Assembly (NCBI GenBank): GCA_003116995.1
Contig: BDSL01000035.1
Location: 826,279 to 890,278 of the forward strand
Reading direction: 5' to 3'
Source: Yamagishiella unicocca
Lineage: Eukaryota > Chlorophyta > Chlorophyceae > Chlamydomonadales > Volvocaceae
DNA length: 64,000 bases
Within the stretch, counting starts at the first letter, position 1; every line of letters begins with the position of its first letter. Below the pieces are notes generated by a model. The model was given only the letters and a program-made list of their open reading frames with translations. It did not search any database and was not told where the DNA came from. Positions 11,001 to 21,700 of this stretch are shown one piece after another. Position numbers and translations under genes: made by a program.

Positions 11001-12775
11001 TTCCTAAGTTCGAAGAGACGGTTCAAGAAGGGTATGGTCATGATCCCTGGTTTGCTGACACGACCGAGGCTGCGAACGTTCGAAAGGCAGTTGGCGTGAC
11101 GCAAGCTCATGGCTTTTGGTTCCTTGGAGATGCGATGGTGGTTCCAGATTATAAGGAGCTGCGCGCAACTGTTCTCCGCTTATGTCATGACCATCCGTTA
11201 GCAGGCCATACAGGCGTTACCAAAACGCTTCAGTTGGCGCGGAGGCACTTCTGGTGGCCACGGATGCGTCGTACGGTTAGCGACTTTGTTCGCTCATGTG
11301 ACAGTTGCCAACGGGTTAAGGCGAGTTCGTCGCTCCCGGGCGGTATGCTTCTTCCGTTGCCACTTCCAGATCAGAAATGGTCTGTGGTTACAATGGATTT
11401 CATCACCGACTTACCCCCGGACCCCAACGGTAACACGTCGATTTATGTGTTTGTTGACAAGCTTACTAAGATGGTACGCTTTGTCCCATGTTCGGCCAAC
11501 ATCGATTCCGTCGGTGCTGCTGAAATCTTCTTTAACACAATAGTGTGCTCCTATGGGTTGCCACTGATTGTGGTCAGTGATCGTGATCCCACGTTTACGG
11601 CTGCCTTTACGGAGTCGTTGTACGCTGGGTACGGCATTGACGTACGTCATAGTTCCGCTTACCACCCACAGACGGATGGCCAAACGGAGCGTATTAATCG
11701 TGTCCTCGAGGATATGTTGCGGCATTATGTAGCCGGCGACCCTGCCTCTTGGTCTCGTTTCTCACCGATGGCTGAGTTTGCCATTAACAACTCGGTCCAT
11801 GAATCCACCCATACTACGCCTTTTCGGTTGATGTATGGTTATGAACCCCTTACGCCTGCTTCCCATTTGGTCCGCAATTTGGGGGAGGCGAGGACTCGTA
11901 CGCTGCGGGAACGTATGGTCCAGACACGTGCAAGGGCCGTCGCCAATGGTGCGAACCTTGGCGCCGAGCTCGCAGGCGCAAATGCTGACGCGCCAGGGGC
12001 AAACCTGGGCGCCGAGCTGGCCAACCCTCTTGCTGTTCGTTTTTCCACGGACATGCAACGCGCTTTGGAACGAGCTAAGGCATGTTTGAGTGCTGCTCGT
12101 GATCGGATGAAGAAGTGGGCTGACACGCGCCGCTCAGCAAGGGGACTGTCTGTTGGAGATCGAGTCCTTCTGAGCACGCAGCATATGCGACTTGAGGGAC
12201 CGCGCAAGCTGTTGCCTCGGTTTATCGGGCCGTTTGCGGTAACTGAAAAGATCAACGAGGTCGCGTACCGGTTGGATCTTCCACCTTCGGTTCGGCTGCA
12301 TAACGTGTTTCATGTGTCACTTCTTCGCCCGTACCACGACGGTGGTCGCGCTAAGGTACCTCCACCACCTGAGATAGTCGATGGTGAGCTGGAATTTGAG
12401 GTCGAGCAAATCTTGCTTCACAAGATTGTGAAGGAGAAGCGTCGAGCCGTACGGTACTATTTGATGCGTTGGAAAGGTCAGGGTCCTGAGTACGACTCGT
12501 GGGAGCCCGAAGCACACCTGACCAACTGCGGCGATTTATTACGCGACTACTGGGCTCATCAAGGTGCAGATGTAGATGCTACGAAGTCCCAATCTCAGTC
12601 CGCACGTTCGCGTGGGACGAGTGATGGCTCGGAGCCGCAACGAGCGCCTATGATTACACGACACGGCCGTGCAATCAAGAAGCCGATGCGCTTCGCTATG
12701 TTCCTCACCCACCTATTTGCCATCAGCGGGGTTCCGGATGCCCTGCTTTCCCACTCTATGTGGCGGTGGAAGTAG
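8078..12775 (+). CDS. Retrotransposon Pol polyprotein (Dam-like N-terminal segment, protease, RT, RNase H, integrase, chromodomain)
   Basis: About 1,565 residues from the first ATG; the open frame begins right after the gag stop. Residue numbers count from the GTG at 8069. Residues about 130-245 resemble a phage-type Dam methyltransferase (DACAS near 147, a degenerate HPP in place of NPP near 182). The aspartic protease has DTG near 308. The reverse transcriptase has YLDD near 684, and RNase H has DAS near 832. Integrase has an HHCC zinc domain near 1040-1085, then Asp near 1109, Asp near 1170 and Glu in the TDGQTE block near 1206. A short duplicated Gly/Ala-rich segment (GANLGAEL twice) precedes the integrase C-terminal region. 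The chromodomain, about 1442-1490, retains aromatic cage-type residues (RWKG, YDSWEP) and would direct insertion to methylated histone H3 chromatin. No internal stop or frameshift is seen. Confidence 0.95.
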   Translation: MGLDPPHGDDGTMPCTRGLCVSSSFAAASEAVQGDADVLLPKESASGRVTSGRICTEGARNAPVLTVSSDQPLRDEVATKKDVQRVRQNLDSATTARALEAPAGRTCNAKTNSSMPVAAVPVPPEHTIRKPEFQQLQRLTGRHFTWDACASDDGSNAMCPKFSSPTTSFLHDSCAGHHVWMHPPRARIEEFLRHYLRCKTFAPATTSDGFLLPKWVHARWRPLLVGMQKLHEFHAGYHLFTAAKVKGSAPTRVNGVPYGMEFWYDPPVQHQDAAVCAAMPVPFTVSPSLVMQFAGAVCHKEATILIDTGCQPAHLLSTGFARRVGLHIQPPDASTVVPHLAMGNGQHVPLTGFATVHVRLQGYKARLQCAVVDLAPNFDLILGDPWVQATGAVLDLYHRVARLTRLPRRPVLRNGPFEPVPQPPPTPYDPAQCSLIQAYEDGDVAFLCMVTEVSALEVPSEPGGGEAPPPVIETAFARKVREAVRGDTPADLRLRALLLEKEHLFPDQLPAKLPPDRGLPSVVPLEPGARPPAQRMFRYSLPEQEEMQRQITDLLAKGFIEPSCSPFGAPVLFVKKKDGTLRMCVDYRAVNNVMIKNRYPLPRIDDLLDRLRGAKVFSSLDLTQGYHQIRLPPSDIERTAFRTPFGHYQYKVMPFGLTNAPAVFQSAMNAALQGLPYVVVYLDDILIFSHSAEEHVEHLRTVLERLEQHQFYCKLPKCEFFKPSVTFLGHIVSADGVRPDPRKTAIVQEWSVPTNVSELRAFLGLANYFRKFIRAYAAMAAPLTNLLSPKVRWDWTETCDEAFRRIKEALTTAPVLALPNPREPFEVIADASDFALGAILLQHGRPVAFESRKLIPAERNYVTTERELLAVVHALKLWRCYLEGVKFTVVTDHEPNTAMRRKNLLSRRQARWSEFLESFDFDWQYRAGRCNPADPLSRLPGHVEVQVATVMTISARRLGELTSFPGAAAELSSSFPKFEETVQEGYGHDPWFADTTEAANVRKAVGVTQAHGFWFLGDAMVVPDYKELRATVLRLCHDHPLAGHTGVTKTLQLARRHFWWPRMRRTVSDFVRSCDSCQRVKASSSLPGGMLLPLPLPDQKWSVVTMDFITDLPPDPNGNTSIYVFVDKLTKMVRFVPCSANIDSVGAAEIFFNTIVCSYGLPLIVVSDRDPTFTAAFTESLYAGYGIDVRHSSAYHPQTDGQTERINRVLEDMLRHYVAGDPASWSRFSPMAEFAINNSVHESTHTTPFRLMYGYEPLTPASHLVRNLGEARTRTLRERMVQTRARAVANGANLGAELAGANADAPGANLGAELANPLAVRFSTDMQRALERAKACLSAARDRMKKWADTRRSARGLSVGDRVLLSTQHMRLEGPRKLLPRFIGPFAVTEKINEVAYRLDLPPSVRLHNVFHVSLLRPYHDGGRAKVPPPPEIVDGELEFEVEQILLHKIVKEKRRAVRYYLMRWKGQGPEYDSWEPEAHLTNCGDLLRDYWAHQGADVDATKSQSQSARSRGTSDGSEPQRAPMITRHGRAIKKPMRFAMFLTHLFAISGVPDALLSHSMWRWK

Positions 12776-12807
12776 GGTTGGTTGGCTGTCGGGACGACCA
12801 GCCATTT

Positions 12808-12820
12808 AGGAGGGGGATGA
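12808..12820 (+). promoter_or_regulatory. Polypurine tract
   Basis: AGGAGGGGGATGA directly abuts the 3' LTR, the expected position and composition for plus-strand priming of the retrotransposon. Confidence 0.8.
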
Positions 12821-13002
12821 TGTAACGTGCAAGGGCCCGTTACATACATGACTATGGATGCTTATGGGGTTAAGGCAGGCAACGGCCTGTTACGCTTATG
12901 CCCGCGATGATGTCATCCGTACAGCGGATGTCCCTTAAGGTTTGGGGCTTGCCCGCGAACCGGTGTCTTTAGACGCCACCAAAAGTGGACATGTACGTTG
13001 CA
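12821..13002 (+). repeat. 3' long terminal repeat (182 bp)
   Basis: Appears identical to 6584-6765. Read on the minus strand it contains TGTAA (12840-12844), about 306 bases after the DNAAF6 stop codon, where it could act as a polyadenylation signal for that gene. Confidence 0.96.
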
Positions 13003-13149
13003 CATTCGCTATGCACGCCGCACCGTGACTTCCTATCGCCACGCCAGAGCAACAATAATTAAACTATAATGCGCCAGTTTTCAGAGTAGTAGGACTTTGC
13101 ACGTCCACCCACATCGTATCGCGTTTGAGCCATGTGTTCCGAACTGGGT

Positions 13150-15072
13150 CTAGAATGGGTCTTCCCGGACAATCCGCAACGTAATTGATAATTGTTTCTT
13201 CGATGCGTCCCATTTGGCCTTCCCTCGCTCGCCGTCGACCTTATGCGGCAAGTGTATGGACAGCTTGCTGCGGTAGCGGAACAGGGGGCGGGAGGGGAAG
13301 GGGTAATCAATGGTTCAAAAACCGGCAATATGTAATGTCTGCTTGCCACACTATGACCGACCGCAATTAGCTTTGTCCTTAGCTTCCAACTCAGTCCATC
13401 TCCTAAGACTCATTCCACGGCCTTTACCCATGCATCGCTCTTCTCCGCCCTCGGCCCCACTCACTAGCGGGCAGAGCTGAGCTTCAGATAGGTGTCCTTG
13501 ACGTCCAAATCGAGCTCTACGGGCGGGCGGTGTATGTGTTTGTTTTCGGGGGGGTTGATGAAAACAAAGGGGGGGTTTGCCACGACAGAACAATATGCAA
13601 TCAGCAGCGCGCAGACTTTGTCAATGGTGCGGTTCATCAGAAAGCAGTATGGTGAACTAAAGCTCCAACGACCGCTTGAGAGGGCTGTAGCTTCTGGAAG
13701 CAAGTCGCAGCCCCAATCCCAGTCCCGGTCTTCCTCGAGAGCACCGTCACGCAATGCCACATGGCCTGAAGACGCTTGCCCAAACTCCACCTCCCCCACG
13801 GAAAACGCAACGCCGTGACCCCCTACGACTCACTCGCCCACACTCACTCTCCTCGCTCCTAATTACTGGTACCCGCTTAGCACCGCCCATCCAAGCCCGG
13901 TCACACTTTGCCTCGTATGACCAACACGTGTCTACACTACCCCAGCCCCACCTCACCCGCCGCTCCCGTCGCCTCTGGCAGCTCCACCCGCACCACCAGG
14001 TCCTCGCAGCTGGTGGTCGAGGGGTCCTTGCCACTCATGCCCAGGAAGTTGTCCGCGGTGTCCACGGACTGCTTGTACATGAACTCGTAGCTGGAGGAGG
14101 GAGAGGGCGGAGCGGGAGCCGCTGGGCACCCATGCTGCAAGGCTGGCTGTGTTTGGTGGAACCATCGCTGCGCCCAAAGTTGTGATCGACGGGTGAGGTG
14201 CAAACGCAGCCACAATGATGGGAGGAAGGGGAGCGCCTGCTCTGCTATTGGGCTACTGGCGAGCATAGGACGGCCAATATCTCTCGGGAGCTCATGTCTG
14301 GAGTTGTGCCCGAAAGGTAGTGGGAAACAGCAAACGGGTTTGCTTGCACGCGTACTCGGTGCCCGCAGCTACCTGGGCACCTCCCGGCCGTCGTCGTAAT
14401 CGTCCTCAACCACGTCCTCGAGCTCATCTTCGCGCCAAATCTCTTTGGGGTCATGTCGGGCTGGAGGGGGAGCAGGTGATGGGGGAGGCAGCCGGGGGCC
14501 TCGTAAGACGCCGGGTGGGGGCAGGAGAGGCTTGCGCCATGGCTGCCATAATGCTGCGATGTGGCCTCTGTCCTACCTAATTCCTTCACCATGACAGGAT
14601 GGCGGATACACGTGTGTGTCCAAGCCCCCACAATAACTCCCCCGCCCCAGGCGCTAAGAGCAGTTGTCCGTTAGGCACCGTTGGGGCCTCGCGGCGCCAT
14701 CAACCTTTAACATCCGCAGCACCTACCCTTGGGCGCCGGCACCTTGACGTCCAGCAGCTCTTTGGGCCCTATGGAGCCGGGCGAGGGGCGGGACACAGAG
14801 CCGGGAGCAGGAGAGGCGTCCTACGGGGCGTGGCGATTGGAGGCAGAGATGCGTGTTGGGGCGAGTTGGGGGTGTATAGCGATGATGGGTGGCGATAGGT
14901 AGAGGAGGAGGAGGGGCCTGGAGTGATAAAGGGCCGCCCTACGTTGCAGCAACTGCTAGCTGGGCCGACGCTTAAGCACCGCAAGGATTGAGGATTGCCG
15001 TACCGCTTCATTTGGGTCCTTGATAAGGTTAGAAAGTGCCCTGAACTCAGCCGCAAAGCCGGCGATGTCCAT
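13150..15072 (-). CDS. DNAAF6: DNAAF6 / PIH1D3 (Twister) axonemal dynein assembly factor
   Basis: HSP90-associated PIH-family co-chaperone for cytoplasmic preassembly of axonemal dynein arms. Six exons were fitted with fully consistent phase: 14980-15072, 14727-14820, 14373-14442, 13957-14090, 13465-13516 and 13150-13267. They give 186 residues; the human protein is about 214. Family landmarks in order are GSIGPKELLDVKVP, an acidic DELEDVVEDDYDDGREVP segment, YEFMYKQSV, DNFLGMSGKDPST, CEDLVVRVELPEA, LDLDVKDTYL and, in the last exon, KLSIHLPHKVD and LSITLRIVRED. The last blocks are the C-terminal CS-like (p23-like) fold. The gene is divergent from IFT88. A retrotransposon lies 143 bp downstream of the stop, so the native 3' end was probably replaced. 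Confidence 0.93.
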
Positions 15073-15746
15073 CGCGTGGGTGCCGCGACGTCGAAAGAGG
15101 GACCTGCTGCGTGGGCGGGTGTCGGGCTCAGGTTTTTGACACAGCACAGACTCGAATTGACCCCTGCAACCTCCCCAACGTACCTCTGTTGACCTGTTTG
15201 GAGCTGCTGCTTATCAGTGTACAATATTCCTCGATAACGCTGCAGTATGGCGTCAACTCACTTGACGGAACCAGCGGGACAGCGTCAAAGCCGCAAATAG
15301 GTGCAGCCAGCCAGACCGGTCCTGTTGAAATGAACGCGTTGCGTTGTTAGCTAGGGATAAGGAACGCAAAAGCAGAGCGTCAGCTCGACAGCAGAGCCCG
15401 AGATAATTGCAGTTAAGTCCACAGCAATGCTCATCCAAAAGTGAAGTACGCGTGTTTGTATTGCGTCGAATAGCTGCCAAGGAGTAATGCAACGGGTTTG
15501 CGCCAGACCGGGCCATGCCGTACGCAAGTGTTGTTTCTGCTTCTGGGGACGAACCGATGCTGCCTTAGATGCCAACCTATCGAACTTTTAGCTTATGAAC
15601 CCGATTATTCTGCTTTCTGGGCGTTACAACTCCGACGCTTTCTTACAGTATATTAGAACTGCGTACCGGTAGACCCGCGCCCGGCCACATTGACTTCTGC
15701 TTTTCCATTTAACTTCTGTATATAGTTAGTCGACATTTAAGTAACA
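15073..15746. promoter_or_regulatory. Divergent DNAAF6/IFT88 intergenic region (likely bidirectional promoter)
   Basis: Only 674 bp separate the start codons of two ciliary genes on opposite strands. This must hold both 5' UTRs and promoters. No specific motif could be assigned with confidence. In Chlamydomonas such genes are induced together after deflagellation, which fits shared control, but that is inference for this locus. Confidence 0.6.
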
Positions 15747-18700
15747 ATGAGCTACGGAGGCGCGGAGGTGGGGAGAAGGGAGGTCGCAGCAAGCGGTATT
15801 TCCGGCGAGCATTTATTGACAACACGTCCCAATGCAGGAGGACGATCTATATGGAGGATATGATGAACAATCGAATCCGCTTGCGGTATGGTAGCTGTCT
15901 GGCGTTCGACGGGGTTCCATAGTTCCTGCGCATGTCGCGACCGGCCCTGGTCTTCTGCACCGCAGGGCTCAGGTGGAGCCGCCTTCAAGGCACTGGGTCC
16001 AGATGCACCGCCGCCTGGAACCGGTGAGTATGGCTGTGGCCGACTCCGCTAAAATGTCTACCTGACGAATTTACGTTCATTGTCCTACAGCCATGATGGG
16101 GCCTCCAGGCACGGCTATGAAAAGCTTCGTGCCGGGCACGGCTATGCGTGGAGGCACGGCTATGCAGGACCCTAGCCTGGCGCGGCCGATGACGTCGAAC
16201 AGGGGCGCGGGCTTTACGTCCGCACCCAACAAGAAGTTTGACCCCCTGAACCGTTCCATGGGGACGACCCTGGGCTCGACGGGAGGCGGTGCTATGTTGG
16301 CGTCTCGTAAGGGCGACGTCACGCCGGAGGAGCAGGCGCGGGTGCTGGAGAAGGCAGTGCATGAGCTGCTGGAAAAGAGCGCAGCTGACTGCGTAAAAGC
16401 TGATATCAACGCAGGTACGTGCCATGGGGGGGATTGAAGCCGCTGGATGGGTCGGGCGCGGGTGAGCTGGGGGATGGGAGGCCAAGGGTTTCGTGGACGC
16501 CCTGGACGTGCTGAAGGCGTTGGTGTGGACTGCGCGATACGTGAACAGGGTAGGCGGTCAAATCCGGACAGCCCAAGGAACCAAATCAGCAGCAAAAGGC
16601 GGCAGTGCAGTGCTCACACCGAACACTGTGCGGCTTCATGCTTATCGACTTGCGACTATGCCTTACGCTGAATGGGGTGGCCGTGGGCGCGCTCACGGAC
16701 ATGTCTTATCCTCTCTACCAGCCCTGACCGGGGCCGCCTACTGGTGGCTGAGCTCAGCGGCTGGATCGGCCAACGCCTCTAGCAGCAACCAGGGATTTCG
16801 TAATGGGCGATGGTGGTACGGAAGCAAGCGGCACGGGCGTGGAGGCCGTGCTTCATGTCGCCGTACGAGCACTTCGAGCTACAATGGATTGTGGGCTCGG
16901 CGTGCGGGTCGGGGTGTGTGGCGCAGCGGGCCGGGGTGTCGTCTGCCGGTCTGTGCCGGGCGGGCCGGTGATGTGAGACTCGCTGGAGGCTGGTATCCCT
17001 GCTGGCTGGCTCGCGGGAGCCCAGCGACGTGTCCTGCACGGGCTCGCAGACTGGCCCGGTGTTGGGCAAGTTTTGCCTAAGGCCAATGCGCGCATTCGTG
17101 CGTCAGCTGAATGTGGCGGAATGTGGTGCAGAAAACAGAAGGGCGTGTATAAAATGGACCTGGGGAAGCAGAAGGGGTATAAGAATGGACCGGGGAATAC
17201 AGAAGTGATGTTACATGCATGGACCCGGGAATGTGGCATGGAAACGGAGCCAGCAGTCGGGTGAGTTACCGGGTGATGCTTGGGCGGTAAGCAGTAGGAT
17301 CCCGGACCGGACACCTAGGGCGGTGCCGGTCGGCGTACGTCGGGATATTTGGTTATGCGATACTCTTGAGGCTAGTTACCGTCGAAGGAATGAACATCTA
17401 TGCGTCTTCGTATGGGAGGACTCCATCGCATTTCCATGGAGTCGAATGAAACCGGCCATATGGCCCAGTCAGCGAGTGCTCCGCTGCCGACAGAGCCGCG
17501 ATGACTGCGGATGGATTCTGGGTTAGTGGGTGGATTCCCAGGGGCAGGGAGGAGACGATTGGGGCTGCCACATATCTTGAAGAGCCCAAAGTAAAAGTTT
17601 GGTGACATTTGGTGAAGTCTCTGTGCATGTCCAGACCTCCCTGCGAGCTGGCCGCCGGGAAGCGCCTTATGGCGCCAATGGCAGCATGGCGCCGGCGGTT
17701 GTAGGTGTGTGGTCGGGGCGGCAGGTGACGGCCATGTTCCTCATGAGTCCCTTGCCCCAGAGGGCAGTCACCGCTGAGTTGCAGCCACACGACCTAGGGG
17801 GACAAACCAACCGCACGGGCTGTGCCCCCGCTCGCACCAGCTTCAGCGACGTCTATGCGCCTCCACCCCGCCCGGTACCCCTCCCCTCCCCTACCCAAAG
17901 CGCGCCCGTGCATGGTCTCCACCCGAACCGGCCCCCGGCCCCTCAACACCTCGCCTGCACCCCTCCGCGACCACAAACCGCCCCGCACTCCCCGCTTCCG
18001 CCCTTCCGCTCTCTGCCCGTCTTATCCTGGCCCCCGCCCCGCTGCTTCCTCCGTGCGCCTTTGCTCTCAGCCCTGGAGAACGCCATGGAGGCCAAGAAGA
18101 ACGAGAGGAAGCTCTGCCGCTTCCGCGACCAGAACAACATGACCGAGCAGGTGGGGTGCGCAACCGCACTGGGCTCCCCTTGCCCTGACAATCGGCGCCG
18201 CTTCCGCGCTCCGCGTGTCCTGCTGACACCGTGTGGGTCTTCCCACCATCCAACCAGCCACCTGGGGGGAGAGGAGACCCGTGGGTCGGCAAGGGGGGGC
18301 ACGAACGGTCTGGCTGGATGCCAGCAAGCGGCAGCGATCCGTGTCCTCGTCCAGGCTGGCTGGCTGGATGCCTGTGGAGGAGAGTGCTGCTAGCTCGGCT
18401 CAGCTGACGGAGTACCCCCAGCTCCTTACGCACGCCTTGCATCCCTTCCCGTCGCTCCAACTGAACCCCCCTCCCCGCCTGCAGATCAACCTCGACCTGC
18501 AGTACGCCGTCGAGTTCAACTTGGCCCACATGTACCACCTCAACAAAAACTTCAACGAGGCGATCAACCTGTACCAGGGTACGAACCGCGGCGCAGGGGC
18601 GGCTGGGCTCTGGGGAGGAGACGGTCGGGCCCTCCTCAGCCCTGGTTTACTCTCCATACACACCCGGGCCCCTTCCCCTGGCGATCCCCCCCCCCCCGCC

Positions 18701-21700
18701 TCCTCGCAGGCATCGTCCGTAACAAGAACTACCCCCAGTCCGGCTGGCTGCGGGTGAACATGGGGAACATCTACTTCGAGCAGAAGAAGTTCTCGACCTC
18801 GATCAAGATGTACCGCATGGCGCTGGACCAAATCGCGGCAACAGCAAAGGAGGTGGGGAGGGGAGAGGATGCTGGCCGTTGTCAAGCTCACTCATGCGCT
18901 CTGAGGGCGTGCTCCGCTCCTGCTGGCTGCACCCCAGCCCGCTCCGTCGCTTCTCTCCTCCACACCTCTGTGCGCGGTTCGGGCCCCCCTCCGCCGCCAC
19001 GTCACCCACTTCACCTCCGGCCCCCTCTCCCCTCATACCTCCGCTGGGCCGCAGGTGCGCTTCAAGATCATGCGCAACATCGGGCTGTCGTTCGTGCGCA
19101 TGGGGCAGTACCCCGACGCGCTGCAGGCGTTCGCCACAGTCATGGACAACGTGCCGGACCACCAGGCGAGTGAGCCACGAGTGGAAGAGGGTGCGGGGAA
19201 AGGGGGTGGCGGGTGGAAAAGCACGTTTATAACGAGGACGAAAATGTGTTGCATATATAAAACCACTGTAATGGGTGAATTCCATGCATTGCCTGATGGC
19301 GGCCGGGCCCCACCTGCAATGCCCCGCCGCCTCCTGCGGTAACGTATTTCACCCAGGCGCTCCCCCCCGCCCGCTGTCCTCCCTAACCCTAACCCTTCCT
19401 CTTCCCCCCTCCCCTGCTACAGACCGGCTACAACCTGGTCATGTGCAACTACGCGCTCAGCGATCGCGAGGGCATGAAGACGGCCTTTCTGAAGCTGCTC
19501 AAGGTAGGCTGAACGCGGGTGTGTGTGAGGGAAGCCCATGGACTAAGGGGGAGGTAATATGGGGGGAGGCGGTCGTAACGTGGTAGGTTGTTGATGTGTT
19601 GTGTACAAGCTGAGCTGCGACTAAGGAGAATGCGAAGAGGAAAGGGGCCCCCATGTGTCGCTGTGACACTGTCGCATGCCACAGAAGCTCAGCTGGCGGT
19701 GGGGCAGCTCCTGTCCGCGCTACCGCCCCATAACGTCCTTGAGTTTGCCTGCTCTGGGCCGTGATGCCGCTTCTGCCTCCTCACCGCTGACCGCCCTCCT
19801 CCCGCCCCGCCCTGTCCTGCCCTGTCCTGCCCTGTCCTGCCCTGTCCTGCCCTGTCCTGCCCTGCTGTCCGCCGCACAGGTGAGCCCGCCCCACGAGATG
19901 GACGACGACGATGACGACAACCTCAATGACGAGGACGAGATGCAGGTGCGCGGGAATGAGCCACGTGTGTGTTTTGCGCAATAAAGAAACGGATCAGCGT
20001 CTGTCAATGGAGCCTGGCCGCAGGGGCAGCCCAGGCGTTGGTGACTAGGGCAGCCCAGGCGTTGGTGACTAGGGCGGCTGCGTGGTGACAGCATGGAGGG
20101 AGGGAGGGAGGGGGGGAGCATGGCGCGCAGCAGGCAGCTCTCCCGGTGCCCCCAGAACTGGCCTCCCGCGGCCTGTCATTCCGCCGTTCCGCCTCCTCCT
20201 GCCCTCAGGCTGTGGTGGCTGACGACGGTCTCAAGGACGAGCTGCGAAAGCGCAACATCGTCATCACCCGGTGAGTGACCGCCTGCCGGCCTGGGGGCCG
20301 TTGCGCTGATTACATGGGTCGGTGGATGGGTGCCGGTAGGGGCTGTGCGGGTGCAGCCTGGGCCTCCGAAACCAGGTTTCGGAGCCCGCACCACCGTGCC
20401 CCACAGCCCTGCTCTTCCCTCTCCACCCTCCGCCGCCTAACCTGCTGCTCCGCCCCCCGTTCCACTCCGCCTCCTGCAGTCTGATCGTCAAGGCCGCCCA
20501 GCTGATCAGCGAGAAGGTGGACCGCGCCAACGGCTTCGAGGGCGGCTTCATGTGGTGCTGCGAGCAGCTGCGGGAAGCTGGGTACACCAAGCTGGCCAAC
20601 GAGGTGCGGCTGGGAGGGCGGGTGGTTGGTCGTGGGGAATCAGCACGTGTGGCTCGTCGCACGTGGCACAGCCGAGCGGGGCCATTATGTACCGCTGGGA
20701 CGGAAGAGTCCTCGCGGAGCATCCCCCTGTGGCCCGCAACCTGTGCAGCCGCGTTTCTCTCGGGCAACGCCCGACACCATCACCCCGTCCCCACCCAAGC
20801 CCGAACGCCACCTGGTGTCTTTGGAGGCGCAACGTCCCAGTTTGCGGACACCCTAAACCCCTTACCCCCTCCCCTCCGCCCCTCCCTCGCCCTCCCTGTC
20901 CTGCAGGTCGAGCTGGCCAAGGCCACCCGCTTCATGAGCCAGAAGCAGTTCGACAAGGCGGTGGGCGTGTTCAAGGTGGGTGGGTTGTGCGTCTCGCATG
21001 ACTCGCTGGTGGGACGCCTGCGTGGTGACAACCCGAGGGGGTCCGGGGACTAACCTGCCCATCCGCACGGACCCCATCCCCCGCCTCCTCACCCAAGGCC
21101 CAAGCCGCCCCCGAGCTTCACCTCCCCGCACCCACCCGCTCCGTGCCCCACTTTCGCAGGAGTTCGAGAAGAAGGAGCCGCGCGTCAAGGCCCGCGCTGC
21201 AACCAACCTGGCCTTCCTGTACTACCTGGAGGGCGAGACGGAGCAGGCGGACAAGTACTCGGAGATGGCGCTCAAGAGCGACAGGTGCGGGGGGGGGGGG
21301 ACGAGACGGGGGAGGGGGGGGACACAAGGCGGGGGCAGGGAAGATCGCCGCGGGTTTGGGCACGTGGGGGCGGTGCAGGGGCGGTACCAGCACCGTCGTA
21401 TCTGGTTTTGGAGGGACAACACGTAACGCGTAGGCTGTTTGCGCACCGCCTCGTAAAGCAGACACTTGATACTCGCCCATCCACAACGCACACCTGTTCC
21501 TCCTTTTCTCGCCCCTTATATCGCTCCCCCACAAACGGGTATTTTTTGCCCCCCCCCCCCCCACCACCACCACCACACACACACACAGGTACAACGCCCG
21601 CGCCTACGTGAACAAGGGCTGCGTGCTGGTGGACCGGGGGGACCTGGAGGGAGCCCGCTCGCTGTACAACGAAGCTGCCGGCATCGACCCCTATTGCGTG

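Larger units (their letters stand above)
6579..13007 (+). mobile_element. Complete Ty3/gypsy chromovirus LTR retrotransposon with target-site duplication
   Basis: The element occupies 6584-13002 and is bounded by two 182-bp LTRs that read as identical by eye. Both start TG and end CA. The flanks carry a 5-bp target duplication, CATTC, at 6579-6583 and 13003-13007. Inside are a tRNA-like primer site, a gag frame ending in a CCHC knuckle, a long pol with protease, reverse transcriptase, RNase H, integrase and a C-terminal chromodomain, and a purine tract next to the 3' LTR. The order PR-RT-RH-IN plus the chromodomain is diagnostic of Ty3/gypsy chromoviruses. No frame damage is visible except the single TGA between gag and pol, so the copy is very recent and could be autonomous. 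It lies in what should be the 3' untranslated region or immediate flank of DNAAF6. Confidence 0.96.

Noticed and set aside
19379..19396. CCCTAACCCTAACCC-like telomeric repeat
   Set aside because: Only two and a half units inside an IFT88 intron in a pyrimidine-rich stretch; the green-algal telomere unit is also different.
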